From NCBI GenBank assembly GCA_030431255.1, contig JAUIJL010000008.1, positions 1 to 64,000 on the forward strand: 64,000 nucleotides of DNA, read 5' to 3'. The notes below the pieces were generated by a model that saw only the letters and a program-made list of their open reading frames with translations, had not been told where the DNA came from and did not search any database. This document shows, piece after piece, positions 8,927 to 17,869 of this stretch (positions within the stretch are counted from its first letter, which is position 1; each line of letters opens with the position of its first letter). Made by a program: the position numbers and the translations under genes. Origin of the DNA: Thermoanaerobaculia bacterium (GTDB taxonomy: Bacteria > Acidobacteriota > Thermoanaerobaculia > Multivoradales > J023).

Positions 8927-11881
8927 TCAGCCGCCGGTCAAGCGCCGTCGTGCGAGCCAGATCAGCAGGCCTGCGAGCACGAGGAGCCCACCCGGCGAAA
9001 GCGTCGGCACCTCGGGGATGGGCATCGAGTGGCCGAGCCCCGGATCGGTGATGTTCTCGCTGACGTCGAGGGCGTTGATCGCGAAGCCTTCGATGGTGAG
9101 TCGTCCGCCGTCGGCCACGGCGGTGATCATCTGACTGGTGAAGCAGGCATCGCCGTTGATCGCCGCCGCCAAATTCGCCGCCACCATCGCCGCCGTCTCC
9201 CCCGCCGTGGTCGTCACGGTCACGGAGCAGGTGGTCGAGTACCCATCGACCACGATCTCCACCTGCCCACCGGCCGCCGTGCCCTCGAAGTCCCAAGGCA
9301 CGGACCCCATCTCGCATTCGTCCGGATAGCCGTTGGCGTTGATGTCCTCGGAAAGACCTGAGGCGATGTCGTCGGCGTCGGGTAGGTTGTTGAGGTTGCA
9401 GTCGTGAAAAATGGTCACCAGTTGGGGAGAGCCGTCGGCCCGGCTCAAGATCCCGACGTTGCTGCCCGAGCGATCATCCCACTCCCCGACATCGTTCCCC
9501 GGATCGATCCACCACCCGATGTAGTACTGACCGTCCGGAACCTCCTTCGGCACCTTTGGAAAGTGCTGCACGACGGAGCCCAGCTCCCCACCGGGATGGA
9601 CCGTCGGTGTGTGGAACGAGCCCAGCTCGAAATCCGATTCCGTGATGTTCGTGTTGGTCGACGCGAAGTAGCGGATCTCGTAGGGCCGGGCCTCCGCTCC
9701 CGCCACGTCGAGGGTTCCGTTGAGAACCCGATGCCGGACCGACCACGGCCGGTGTCGAGGGATCGACGTGTCGGAAATCGAGTGATACCGCGTACCGGCA
9801 TCCGTCAAATCTGGAATCAGCTGGCGGAATAGCCAGTACCCCAGCTCAGGTAAATAAGAGTCTTCGACGGTCTGGTTCTGACGAACATTGTCCCTGGTGA
9901 AAACCCCGATGATGATCGTCTCGGGACCTCTCTCGAAAATCGCCGTCTCATTGGTAACTCGTAAGCCGTCAAATTCGGGCTTGGACGAACTTGCCTTCGC
10001 GCCGTTTTTGCCGTAGTCAGCAAAGTCGCGACTTCCATCTGGGCTATTTGGAATCGGCAATAAGGCACCTTCCCCGTTCAATAGTATTGACCCGAGCGCC
10101 AAGTTATTTTTGAAGATGCCTTTTGCGGCGACGGTACCCGTGCCCTTCGGCTCGACAAAACCGGGAAGTGCGCCTGTCACCATTTGCTCCATTAGGAGAC
10201 CGACGGCCCTCGGCTCGGCCGTGTTGAGGCCCATCCTGAAGTACCTCTCATGACCCTGCGCCTGATCATCCAAATCTAAGTCCGACAGGCCCGTATCTCT
10301 AAACATCGGCTCCCATTCCCATGACGGTTGGAGGAAATAACTAGGAGTCGGCTGGTCTTCGCCCAGCCCCACGCCACTTTGCCAGAGGATCGTTCGGTCG
10401 AGATCCGTGATGCCGGTGATCGGCCCGAAGCCGCTCGCCCAATCGCCGGCTCCCGCAAGCCAACGATTGAGACCGGAGCGGCCGAGAATGGCCTCCACGA
10501 GCATGCTGGTCGCGGCGTTGTCGCTCTGCTTCATCATCGCCAGATCGAGTCTCTCCAACGACAGATCTTTGCCGAGATCCGATGTGTCCAGTCCTGGGTC
10601 GTCCCGAGATTCGATCCACCATGGATTCCTCGTGAATGTCAGCGTCTGATTTGGGTCGACGCCACTTCCCGGCTCCGCATATTGCTGCCAAAGATAGCTG
10701 TGAATCGCGATCTTCGAGACGCTCGCGAGGTAAAAGGGGCGATCGCTCTGATATTCGACATATTGGCCCGTCCTGACATTTCTCGCGTAGATGCCGATGG
10801 TTCCCAATGTCGTTTCGTTGAAGATATCGAAGTCTTCGAAGTCTTCGATCAAACCGCGAATCGCCGAGGTCATCTCGAGCTCGCGTCCGTCGTCGACCAA
10901 CGCATCCAGCTCGTAAAGTGGTCCGTGCTCGGCGCCCCAGATCGCCGAATACGGGCCGTCAAGAAGACCTGGGTCGACCTCGAGGTCCACCATGTGCCGA
11001 GTCGCTGTGGAATGATCGTCGATGCGACCGAGCATCTCTTCCGCGCTCTGCCCGTACCAGACAATGCCCGAAGGGGCGGTGTGAAGCGCCATAATCAAGG
11101 CGAAGCGAGTCTCTCCGTGGTCCGGGCTCTCGAAGGCTTCGAGATCGATCGGTACCCCTACCAACCCTTTAAGGGGCGCGAGGCCGGACTCGGGATCGAG
11201 AGGATATTGCGGCACCAGGAGATCTTGCAGCTCGTCTCGATGCAACGGGTAATAGAGGACGGTCCGCGGTTGGCGAGCTCCCCCTTGCCAGATGCCCGCG
11301 AATCGCGTTTCACCCCCATATTCGTAGGCTTCGATGTCGATGATCTGCATCCCGGCTTCGAACCTCGACTCCATCACCGCTTGCAGCTCCGCGTCGTCCA
11401 TGGTGTAGCGAATAAAGGATTCATAGGGCTCGCCTCCCGGCAAGTAGATGCCGAAGAATCTTCGCTCTCCTCCGACCTCGACCACCTCCATGTCGAGCCA
11501 ACGGCCCGGAACGGTAGCCACACTGTTTTGGAATCCGAGCCAACCCACCTCATTGACGTCGAACACCCACTCGACGTCTCGCCCTAGAGAAAACCAAATT
11601 CCGCTGAGTCGGAGACCCTCCGATGTGCGCCGAACCTCGATGTCCATCAGCTGGCGACCCGCGTTGATCTCGGAGAAGTTACGGATCTGGAATGTATTGA
11701 AATCGAGATCCACCGCGCAGGTCGTGGGTGACGCCCCCATGGTCTGTCCGGGAGGCGGGCATTGAGCGGCGGCGAGGCCTCCGAAACCGGCGCTGAACAG
11801 TAGAGCCAACATGCTTTGCCGGATCTTTCGACGAAGCGATGTCGACGAAAAACGTTTCTCAATCAGACCGTGGGTCAACAT
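8927..11881 (-). CDS. Exported beta-lactamase-fold serine hydrolase with tandem-repeat domain and CTERM anchor
   Basis: Start chosen at the ATG with GGAGAG upstream (984 aa). The signal peptide ends at LAAAQ. Residues ~60-320 hold repeats of the pattern 'R.(M/I)D(I/L)E....GG..RF.(G/A)IW', as in bacterial tandem repeat domain 1. Residues ~345-700 are a class A beta-lactamase-type domain with S387-V-S-K390, an SDN triad (~452-454) and a KNG box near 640. A calcium-loop segment (DCNLNNLPDADD... EDINANGYPDECE) follows. The C-terminus is PTLSPGGLLVLAGLLIWLAR plus Arg residues, an IPTL/PEP-CTERM-like sorting tail. By analogy with this fold the enzyme may be a peptidase, transpeptidase or esterase rather than an antibiotic-resistance enzyme; this is inference. 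Confidence 0.8.
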   Translation of the reverse strand: MLTHGLIEKRFSSTSLRRKIRQSMLALLFSAGFGGLAAAQCPPPGQTMGASPTTCAVDLDFNTFQIRNFSEINAGRQLMDIEVRRTSEGLRLSGIWFSLGRDVEWVFDVNEVGWLGFQNSVATVPGRWLDMEVVEVGGERRFFGIYLPGGEPYESFIRYTMDDAELQAVMESRFEAGMQIIDIEAYEYGGETRFAGIWQGGARQPRTVLYYPLHRDELQDLLVPQYPLDPESGLAPLKGLVGVPIDLEAFESPDHGETRFALIMALHTAPSGIVWYGQSAEEMLGRIDDHSTATRHMVDLEVDPGLLDGPYSAIWGAEHGPLYELDALVDDGRELEMTSAIRGLIEDFEDFDIFNETTLGTIGIYARNVRTGQYVEYQSDRPFYLASVSKIAIHSYLWQQYAEPGSGVDPNQTLTFTRNPWWIESRDDPGLDTSDLGKDLSLERLDLAMMKQSDNAATSMLVEAILGRSGLNRWLAGAGDWASGFGPITGITDLDRTILWQSGVGLGEDQPTPSYFLQPSWEWEPMFRDTGLSDLDLDDQAQGHERYFRMGLNTAEPRAVGLLMEQMVTGALPGFVEPKGTGTVAAKGIFKNNLALGSILLNGEGALLPIPNSPDGSRDFADYGKNGAKASSSKPEFDGLRVTNETAIFERGPETIIIGVFTRDNVRQNQTVEDSYLPELGYWLFRQLIPDLTDAGTRYHSISDTSIPRHRPWSVRHRVLNGTLDVAGAEARPYEIRYFASTNTNITESDFELGSFHTPTVHPGGELGSVVQHFPKVPKEVPDGQYYIGWWIDPGNDVGEWDDRSGSNVGILSRADGSPQLVTIFHDCNLNNLPDADDIASGLSEDINANGYPDECEMGSVPWDFEGTAAGGQVEIVVDGYSTTCSVTVTTTAGETAAMVAANLAAAINGDACFTSQMITAVADGGRLTIEGFAINALDVSENITDPGLGHSMPIPEVPTLSPGGLLVLAGLLIWLARRRLTGG

Positions 11882-12019
11882 GGATTTCTCTCCAAGATCG
11901 ATGAAGCCGACACACGATTCGCTGACCGGAAGCAATCCGTAGTGAATCGCGGTTGCCCTGGGGGACGTGTCGTTGTCGTGCTGCTCTCGACCACTACGCG
12001 CATTGGCGAAGCGAATCGG

Positions 12020-15000
12020 CTAATCGCGAGTCGATTTTTTTCGCGCGGGCTCGATCAACACGGGTCGGGAGAGGCTCCAGGCGGCCTGAGTGACGACGGT
12101 GAGGCGGGCCGGTCCGGGGGGCAGGGTGTGGACGGGAAGGGTGTGGAAGGTGGTGGCGCTCCAACCGACGGCGGGGTCGGCGGGCAGGTAGAGCCGGCGA
12201 CCGTCGACTTGGCTGCGCAGATGGACGAGGGGATGGTCGGACGGGCAGTCTTGCCCACCGAGCCCGCCCGAGCCGGCCGACACGGCGCGGAACCCGCGAC
12301 CCTTGAGCACGATCGGCTCTCCGAGAGCGGCCGATTCGGGCCATTCGGTGATCGTAGGACGCGGGATCGACGCGAGATCCGGGCGCGGCTCGATGCGCCG
12401 CGTGATGTCGCCGACCACGAAGAGGCTGCCGTCGGCGAGCAGCACGGCGGCGGGCTCGATCCGCGACTTGGCGAGCTCCGGCCCGCGCCGCCAGAGCTTA
12501 CGACCCGCCTGGAGCACCTCGGTCACGCCGACCGGACCGTCGACACCCCGGCCCCCGGCCACCAGCACCCGACCGTCGGCGAGCCGCGTGGCGGACGGGC
12601 GGGAGCGCGCGACCTCCAGGCGACCGAGCGGCTGGCAGTCGTTGATGTGGCAGGCTTCGACGCTCGCCAGCGGAACGTCGGCCTGGCCGCCGATGACCAA
12701 TATCCGCACCAGGTCGAGGTCGGGCTCGATCCAGGGCAGCACCGCGTGGTGGGCGCGAGCGTCGAACAGCCGCCCCTGGGTGGCGACCGGCTCGAGGGCG
12801 GCGTCGAAGACCTCGAAACGATCGAGCGGCTCGCCGTCTGTGTCGAGACCTCCGACCAGCCACAGCCCGCCGTCGGGCAAGGCGATCGCACCGTGATGGA
12901 CCCTGGCTTCGGCGAGCGGCGTTGCCGGCGTCCAGCGATGGGACGGTAGGTCGTAGACCTCTTGGTCGGCCAGGGCCACGCCGTCGGTGTCGACACCGCC
13001 CGACACCACTGCTCGACCATCCACCAGGCGCGTGACCGTGTGGCCGGCGCGGGCGGTGCCGAGGGGCGCTGCCGCCGCCCAGCGGTCGGTCCTGGGATCG
13101 AAGATCGCGGCCCGCGCCGTGGGCCGACCGGCGGCGTCACGGCCACCGACCCAGAGCAAGCGACCGTCCGCGAGCCATGCCACGCCGCCGCCGGAACGTG
13201 GCTCCGGAGGCGAGGACGCTCGCTGCCGGCGATCGGACGCTGGATCGTAAATCCAGGGCTCCGGGACACCGACCACGAGCACGCGATTGTCGGGCAAGAG
13301 CGCGGCCCGCGGCATACCAGCGAGCGATCTGGGAGGGCTCGCGGGCATCGCGATGGGAGGGCCGCGCGGGTCGAGCAGCTCGGCCGAGCCGAGGGAGCTG
13401 CGCGTCTCCTCGCCCTCGCCACCGGCGATCAGCACCCGCCCGTCGGGCAGGAGCGTCGCTGTGTGACGCAGGCGCGCGTGCTCGAGATCGGGCGCCGCCG
13501 ACCACTGGTCGCGATCCGGATCGTAGAGCTCGACGCTCGCCAACCGCCCGTTCGAGTTGCCGCCGGCGACTACCACGCGCCCGTCGGCGAGCAACGTGGC
13601 CGTGTGGCGATTGCGGGCCTGCGCCATGGGCGCGGCAGGGGTCCATCGGTCGTCGGCCGGATCGTAGAGCTCGACGCTCACCACGCCGCCGGAGTCGTCA
13701 CCTCCCGCCACCAGAACGCGGTGGTCGCGCAGCAGTGTCGCGCTGTGTAGCCAACGCCCGCGCATGAGCGAGGCGGCGGAGGTCCATCGGTCGTCGGCCG
13801 GATCGTAAAGCTCGGCGGACCCATGCTGCTTTCGGCCCGCGGACCGGCCGCCGACGACGAGCACCCGTCCGTCGGCGAGACGGGTCGCGGTCGGGTTGTA
13901 CCGCTCCACCGAGAGGTCACCGATCGGGCGCCAGGTGTCGGCCGCCGGGTCGTAGAGCTCAGTCGACCGAGTCGGCCCGCCGGCCACGAGGATTCGCCCG
14001 TCGAGCAGAACTGTCGCGGCGAAGCTGTGGCGTGGCGTGAGCAGGCCGGCGAGGGGCTGCCAGACGTGGGATCCGGGATCCAGGATTTCGACGCCGGCCA
14101 TGCGCGACCCCACCTTTTCGCCGCCCACGGCCAGCGGCCGCCCGTCGCGCGAGAGAACGGCGACGTGCAGATCCCTGATCTCGGCCATATCGGGCAGAGC
14201 ACGCCAGGTGTCGAGCTCCGGGAAATAGACCTCGGCCGCGGCCAGCCGGATGCTCAAAAACGGTTCCCAGGTGGTGCCACCGGTGACCAGAACCCGCCCG
14301 TCTTGAAGCAGGGTGGCGGCGTGGCGCACTCGGCGGGTGGTCATGGGTGCGGCCCATGCTCGCTCGAGCGGCGGCGGGATCGCGGACGAAGCGGTCGGAG
14401 CCTGACGCTCCGGTAGCCGGCGGTCGGAGGTCGGGCCGAAACCTCCGCCGGCCATCACGAGGGCGAGACCGATAACGCCTAAGCCGGCAGCGCCTAAGCC
14501 GGCCGCGCCTAGGCCGGCAGCGCCTAGGCCGGCAGCGCCTAAGCCGGCCGCGCCTAGGCTGGCCGCGCGGCTTGAGACACGACGGAAGAACGGCGATCCG
14601 TCGCCACGCAAGGCCCGGCGCAGGGCCCGGCCGTCCGCGGGACGGTGCTTCGGATCCTTGGCTAGGCACGCCAGCACGAGGCGTTCGAGGGAGGGTGACA
14701 CGGCCACGCCGCGCCGCCGCGGTGGCACTGGCTCCTCGTGGAGCACGGCGCGGAGCACGGTGTGGGTCGCGCCTTCGAAGGGCGCCGCGCCGACCAGGCA
14801 CTCATAGAGCACGGCGCCGAGGGAGTAGACGTCGCTCCGCCCGTCCACGGCGTGGCCGGAAACCTGCTCCGGGCTCATGTAAGTGGGTGTGCCGATCAGC
14901 GTCCCCGCTCCGGTGAGCCGCGGGTCGTCGAGCGAGCGCGCCAAGCCGAAGTCCATCATTCGCGCGACGGGACCGCTCGGTGTCTCGGTGATCATCAGAT

Positions 15001-15592
15001 TCTCGGGTTTGATGTCGCGATGCACGACGCCGAGCCCGTGGCTGTGTCCGAGGGCATCGGCGATCTGCTCGACGATCGACAAGGCTTCGGCTTCCGGCAA
15101 CGGTCCGCGAGCGAGCCGGGCTCGCAGGGTCTCGCCCCGCACCCTCGGCATGACCAGGAAGAGCCGACCAGCGTCGACCCCGTGGTCGAAAATAGGCACG
15201 ATGCCGGGATGATCGAGACGCGCGGCGAGCCGGGCCTCGCGGCGGAAACGCTCGGCCATGTCCAGGGCCAGGGGATGGGCGGCCAGCAGCTTCACGGCCA
15301 CCGTCCGCTCGAGGCGCCGATCGACGGCCTCGTAAACCACGGCCATGCCGCCTTGACCGATTTCGCGGATCAGCTCGTAGCGCTCGGCGAGCACGGCGCC
15401 GAGGGCCGTCGAGGCCCAGGGCGGGGTGTCGAGAAAGTCGTCGGCTTCGTCGACGCGGGCGAGCAGCGAGCCGACCTCTCTCCGCAGCTCGGAGTCCTCG
15501 ACCTGCTCAATGAATCGCGGCCTCGACTCTCCCCGAAGCTCCAAAGCCCGCCGGAAGATCGACCGGATTCGCCGCCAGCGTTCAGCGTCCAT
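12020..15592 (-). CDS. Transmembrane Ser/Thr protein kinase with extracytoplasmic Kelch repeats
   Basis: This is a 1190-aa protein. An N-terminal region of ~70 residues is followed by a Hanks-type kinase (~71-335) with Gly loop GQGGMAVVY, Lys in VAVKLL, HRDIKPEN catalytic loop, MDFGLAR and GTPTYMSPEQ. A hydrophobic segment (~345-385) built of LGAAG repeats is the single membrane span. The remaining ~750 residues are Kelch/galactose-oxidase-like repeats ('DGRVLV.GG', 'ELYDP..D.W...', 'ARY.HTATLL'), which form one or more beta-propellers outside. The ECF sigma gene lies 6 bp upstream on the same strand. Kinase and sigma factor probably form one signalling pathway in which the propeller senses an external ligand; the ligand is unknown. 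Confidence 0.9.
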   Translation of the reverse strand: MDAERWRRIRSIFRRALELRGESRPRFIEQVEDSELRREVGSLLARVDEADDFLDTPPWASTALGAVLAERYELIREIGQGGMAVVYEAVDRRLERTVAVKLLAAHPLALDMAERFRREARLAARLDHPGIVPIFDHGVDAGRLFLVMPRVRGETLRARLARGPLPEAEALSIVEQIADALGHSHGLGVVHRDIKPENLMITETPSGPVARMMDFGLARSLDDPRLTGAGTLIGTPTYMSPEQVSGHAVDGRSDVYSLGAVLYECLVGAAPFEGATHTVLRAVLHEEPVPPRRRGVAVSPSLERLVLACLAKDPKHRPADGRALRRALRGDGSPFFRRVSSRAASLGAAGLGAAGLGAAGLGAAGLGAAGLGVIGLALVMAGGGFGPTSDRRLPERQAPTASSAIPPPLERAWAAPMTTRRVRHAATLLQDGRVLVTGGTTWEPFLSIRLAAAEVYFPELDTWRALPDMAEIRDLHVAVLSRDGRPLAVGGEKVGSRMAGVEILDPGSHVWQPLAGLLTPRHSFAATVLLDGRILVAGGPTRSTELYDPAADTWRPIGDLSVERYNPTATRLADGRVLVVGGRSAGRKQHGSAELYDPADDRWTSAASLMRGRWLHSATLLRDHRVLVAGGDDSGGVVSVELYDPADDRWTPAAPMAQARNRHTATLLADGRVVVAGGNSNGRLASVELYDPDRDQWSAAPDLEHARLRHTATLLPDGRVLIAGGEGEETRSSLGSAELLDPRGPPIAMPASPPRSLAGMPRAALLPDNRVLVVGVPEPWIYDPASDRRQRASSPPEPRSGGGVAWLADGRLLWVGGRDAAGRPTARAAIFDPRTDRWAAAAPLGTARAGHTVTRLVDGRAVVSGGVDTDGVALADQEVYDLPSHRWTPATPLAEARVHHGAIALPDGGLWLVGGLDTDGEPLDRFEVFDAALEPVATQGRLFDARAHHAVLPWIEPDLDLVRILVIGGQADVPLASVEACHINDCQPLGRLEVARSRPSATRLADGRVLVAGGRGVDGPVGVTEVLQAGRKLWRRGPELAKSRIEPAAVLLADGSLFVVGDITRRIEPRPDLASIPRPTITEWPESAALGEPIVLKGRGFRAVSAGSGGLGGQDCPSDHPLVHLRSQVDGRRLYLPADPAVGWSATTFHTLPVHTLPPGPARLTVVTQAAWSLSRPVLIEPARKKSTRD
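14477..14566 (-). repeat. Six 15-bp tandem units coding the LGAAG membrane segment
   Basis: Six consecutive 15-bp units of the type gcctaRgccggcMgc encode the LGAAG repeats of the kinase membrane span. Units differ by one to three bases. Copy-number change would keep the frame and alter the length of the transmembrane helix. Confidence 0.85.
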
Positions 15593-15598
15593 GGCGGC

Positions 15599-16201
15599 TC
15601 AGGCGAGCCCTTCGGCCTCGGCGCTCGGATGCGAGGGATCGAGCTCGCGTAGAAGCCACGCACGGGCGAGCTGCCAGTCGAGCTTGACGGTCGCCGGCGA
15701 GACGGCGAGCACCTCGGCGGTCTCGTCGATCGTCAGACCGCCGAAGTAGCGCAACTCGACCACCCTTCCCTGGCGTGGCGCGAAGCGTTCGAGATCGTCG
15801 AGGGCGTCGACGAGGCTCTCGAAATCGCGACCGCCGCGTACATGGTGAGCGTCGTCGAGATCGACGATCGTCAAACCGCCGCCGCGCTTGTCGGCTTGTC
15901 GACGCCGTACCTGGTCGAGGAGAGCTCGGCGCATCTGGCGCGCGGCCACAGCCAAGAAATGGGCGCGATTGCGCCAAGTCACCTGCCGCTGGTCGACCAA
16001 GCGCAGGAACGCCTCGTGAACCAGGACGGTGGGCTGAAGGAGCGGATCGGGACGCTCCTGGGCGAGGAAGCTCCCGGCGAGCCGCCGTAGGTCACGATAG
16101 ACGATGGGCGCCAAGCGGCCGAGTGCGTCTTGGTCGCCCTCGCTCCAGGCGATCAACCACTCGGTGACGCGATCGGTGTCGGCCGGCTCGTCGGCGCGCA
16201 T
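15599..16201 (-). CDS. ECF-type RNA polymerase sigma factor (TIGR02999-like)
   Basis: The start is the ATG at 16201, preceded by GGAGG; a longer frame has no ribosome site. The 200-aa product carries region 2 (APIVYRDLRRLAGSFL, PTVLVHEAFLRLVD, FLAVAARQMRRALLDQVRRR) and region 4 (RVVELRYFGGLTIDETAEVL, SPATVKLDWQLARAWL), typical of the ECF group found with Ser/Thr kinases in Acidobacteria, Planctomycetes and relatives. No anti-sigma gene is adjacent; instead the Kelch kinase follows within 6 bp. In related systems the kinase is thought to control the sigma factor by phosphorylation; here this is inferred from the operon. Confidence 0.9.
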   Translation of the reverse strand: MRADEPADTDRVTEWLIAWSEGDQDALGRLAPIVYRDLRRLAGSFLAQERPDPLLQPTVLVHEAFLRLVDQRQVTWRNRAHFLAVAARQMRRALLDQVRRRQADKRGGGLTIVDLDDAHHVRGGRDFESLVDALDDLERFAPRQGRVVELRYFGGLTIDETAEVLAVSPATVKLDWQLARAWLLRELDPSHPSAEAEGLA

Positions 16202-16355
16202 CCCAAGCCTCCACAAGAAAAATTCAACCGCCGGCTCGGGCTCTTTGGGGGCGAGAGCGCGGGGAATGACTCGAAACGACAAAGGTAATTTATGGAAATT
16301 ATAGCTCAAAGCGCCTGTCTGAAATCTCCCGGTCGGAGAATTCCACTGGACTGAG

Positions 16356-16403
16356 CGCGAAACGAAGACGCCGCGAAACGAAGATGCCGCGAAACGAAGA
16401 TGC
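16356..16403. repeat. Three 16-bp tandem repeats in divergent promoter region
   Basis: Three copies of CGCGAAACGAAGAYGC lie head to tail between the sigma-factor gene and the NCS2 permease gene, a region of about 270 bp that should hold both divergent promoters. Copies 2 and 3 are identical and copy 1 differs by one base. They could be protein-binding sites; no factor is known. Confidence 0.75.
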
Positions 16404-16475
16404 CGGGGTGGGGGCGATGGCCATCGATCGTCGTGCCCTGGCGGCGCGGTGCGCGCCGCGGGTTAAAATGTCGCG

Positions 16476-17840
16476 GTGAATCCTTCAACCTCAGAAGCTC
16501 CGCCCGAGCGACCGACCCGCGGAGCGGTGGTTTACGGCATCCACGACAAACTGCCGATGCTCGAGCGCATCCCCCTGGGTGCCCAGCATTTGGTGGCCAT
16601 GTTGTTGGGCAACATCACGCCGCCGCTGTTGATCGCCGGTGGATTGGGCCTGGTGGCTGGGGAAACGGCCTTCTTGCTGCAAATGGCGCTGATCATGGCG
16701 GGCGTCTCGACGATCGTGCAGGCTTACCCCATCGGACCGATCGGCGGGCGTTTGCCGATCGTCATGGGCACCACCATCGCGTTCGTCGGCGCGTCCATCG
16801 CCACGGGCAAGCAATTCGGCCTCGGCGCGGTCTTCGGCGCGTGCCTGGTGGCGTCGTTGGTGGAGATCGCGTTGGGTTTTTCCATCACTCGCCTAAAAAA
16901 GCTTTTTCCGCCCCTGGTCAACGGCGTGGTGGTGATGTTGATCGGTTTGACCCTCATTCCCGTGGGCATGGATTACGCCGCAGGCGGTCCCGGGGCCGCG
17001 GACTACGGCGCGTTTCACCATTTGGCCATCGCCGCCTTGGTCTTCGTTCTGACCCTTTTCCTGAATCAATTCGGCCGCGGTATTTGGGCCTACGGCAGCA
17101 TGTTGGTGGGGGTGATCGCCGGCTACGTCGTCGCGATCGCCATGGGTTTGGTGGATTTCCACTTGGTGGCGGAGGCCGGCTGGTTGGAGCTGCCCCGTCC
17201 CCTACCCTACTCCCTCGAATTCCACCTCGTGCCGATCGTGTTGATGTCGCTGGTTTACGTGATCACCACCATGGAGACCTTGGGGGATATCTCCGGCACG
17301 GTAGCGGTGGAAGGCCGCACCCCCACGGACGACGAGCTGCGCGGCGGTCTGGTGGCGGACGGCGTGATGAGTGGTTTCGCCTCCCTCTTCGGCGCCTTCC
17401 CCAATACGTCCTACTCCCAGAATGTCGGCCTGGTGAATTTTTCCGGAGTCGCCAGCCGACACGTCACCGCGGTGGCGGGTATGTTGTTGATCCTGCTCGG
17501 ACTAGTGCCGAAAGTAGGCGCCTTCTTCGCCACCATCCCACCGGCGGTGATCGGCGGCGGTGGATTGATCATGTTCGCCATGATCTTCGCCAGCGGACAG
17601 GCCATCGTGCACCGTCAAGTGGAGCTCGACCGTCGCAACATGATCATCCTGGCGGTGGCCATCGGCCTGGGGCTCGGATGCGAGCTGCGCAAAGACGTGC
17701 TCCAGAACCTACCGGAGATGCTTCAGACCCTGCTCGGCTCAGGTCTGGTGACCGGCGGATTCACGGCTTTGTTGCTCAATTTGGTGTTGCCCGAGCAGAC
17801 ATCAACTCTCACCTCGGACGAATCCGAGCCAACCCTTTGA
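16476..17840 (+). CDS. NCS2-family nucleobase permease
   Basis: This 454-aa integral membrane protein starts at a GTG (the ATG just upstream is out of frame and closes at once). The hydrophobic profile is that of a 14-helix NCS2 (xanthine/uracil) transporter: GAQHLVAMLLGNITPPLLIA at the start, the family signature SQNVGLVNFSGVASRHVTA in the middle, and a Gly-rich IPPAVIGGGGLIMFAMIFASG segment. These carriers import purines, pyrimidines or related heterocycles with protons or sodium. The selenoprotein gene begins 29 bp after its stop on the same strand, so the three genes 16476-19500 form a probable operon. Substrate undetermined. Confidence 0.9.
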   Translation: MNPSTSEAPPERPTRGAVVYGIHDKLPMLERIPLGAQHLVAMLLGNITPPLLIAGGLGLVAGETAFLLQMALIMAGVSTIVQAYPIGPIGGRLPIVMGTTIAFVGASIATGKQFGLGAVFGACLVASLVEIALGFSITRLKKLFPPLVNGVVVMLIGLTLIPVGMDYAAGGPGAADYGAFHHLAIAALVFVLTLFLNQFGRGIWAYGSMLVGVIAGYVVAIAMGLVDFHLVAEAGWLELPRPLPYSLEFHLVPIVLMSLVYVITTMETLGDISGTVAVEGRTPTDDELRGGLVADGVMSGFASLFGAFPNTSYSQNVGLVNFSGVASRHVTAVAGMLLILLGLVPKVGAFFATIPPAVIGGGGLIMFAMIFASGQAIVHRQVELDRRNMIILAVAIGLGLGCELRKDVLQNLPEMLQTLLGSGLVTGGFTALLLNLVLPEQTSTLTSDESEPTL

Positions 17841-17869
17841 CGAGCGCTCCTTCAAAAGAAAGGTATTCG

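Noticed and set aside
8927-11881. Antibiotic-resistance beta-lactamase
   Set aside because: The fold motifs are present, but the extra repeat domain, length and sorting tail do not match resistance enzymes; a different hydrolase role is more likely.
16400-17869. Upstream part of the frame that contains the UGSC start
   Set aside because: It overlaps the NCS2 permease in another frame and encodes Arg/Gly-rich nonsense; the ATG at 17870 with its ribosome site is the true start.
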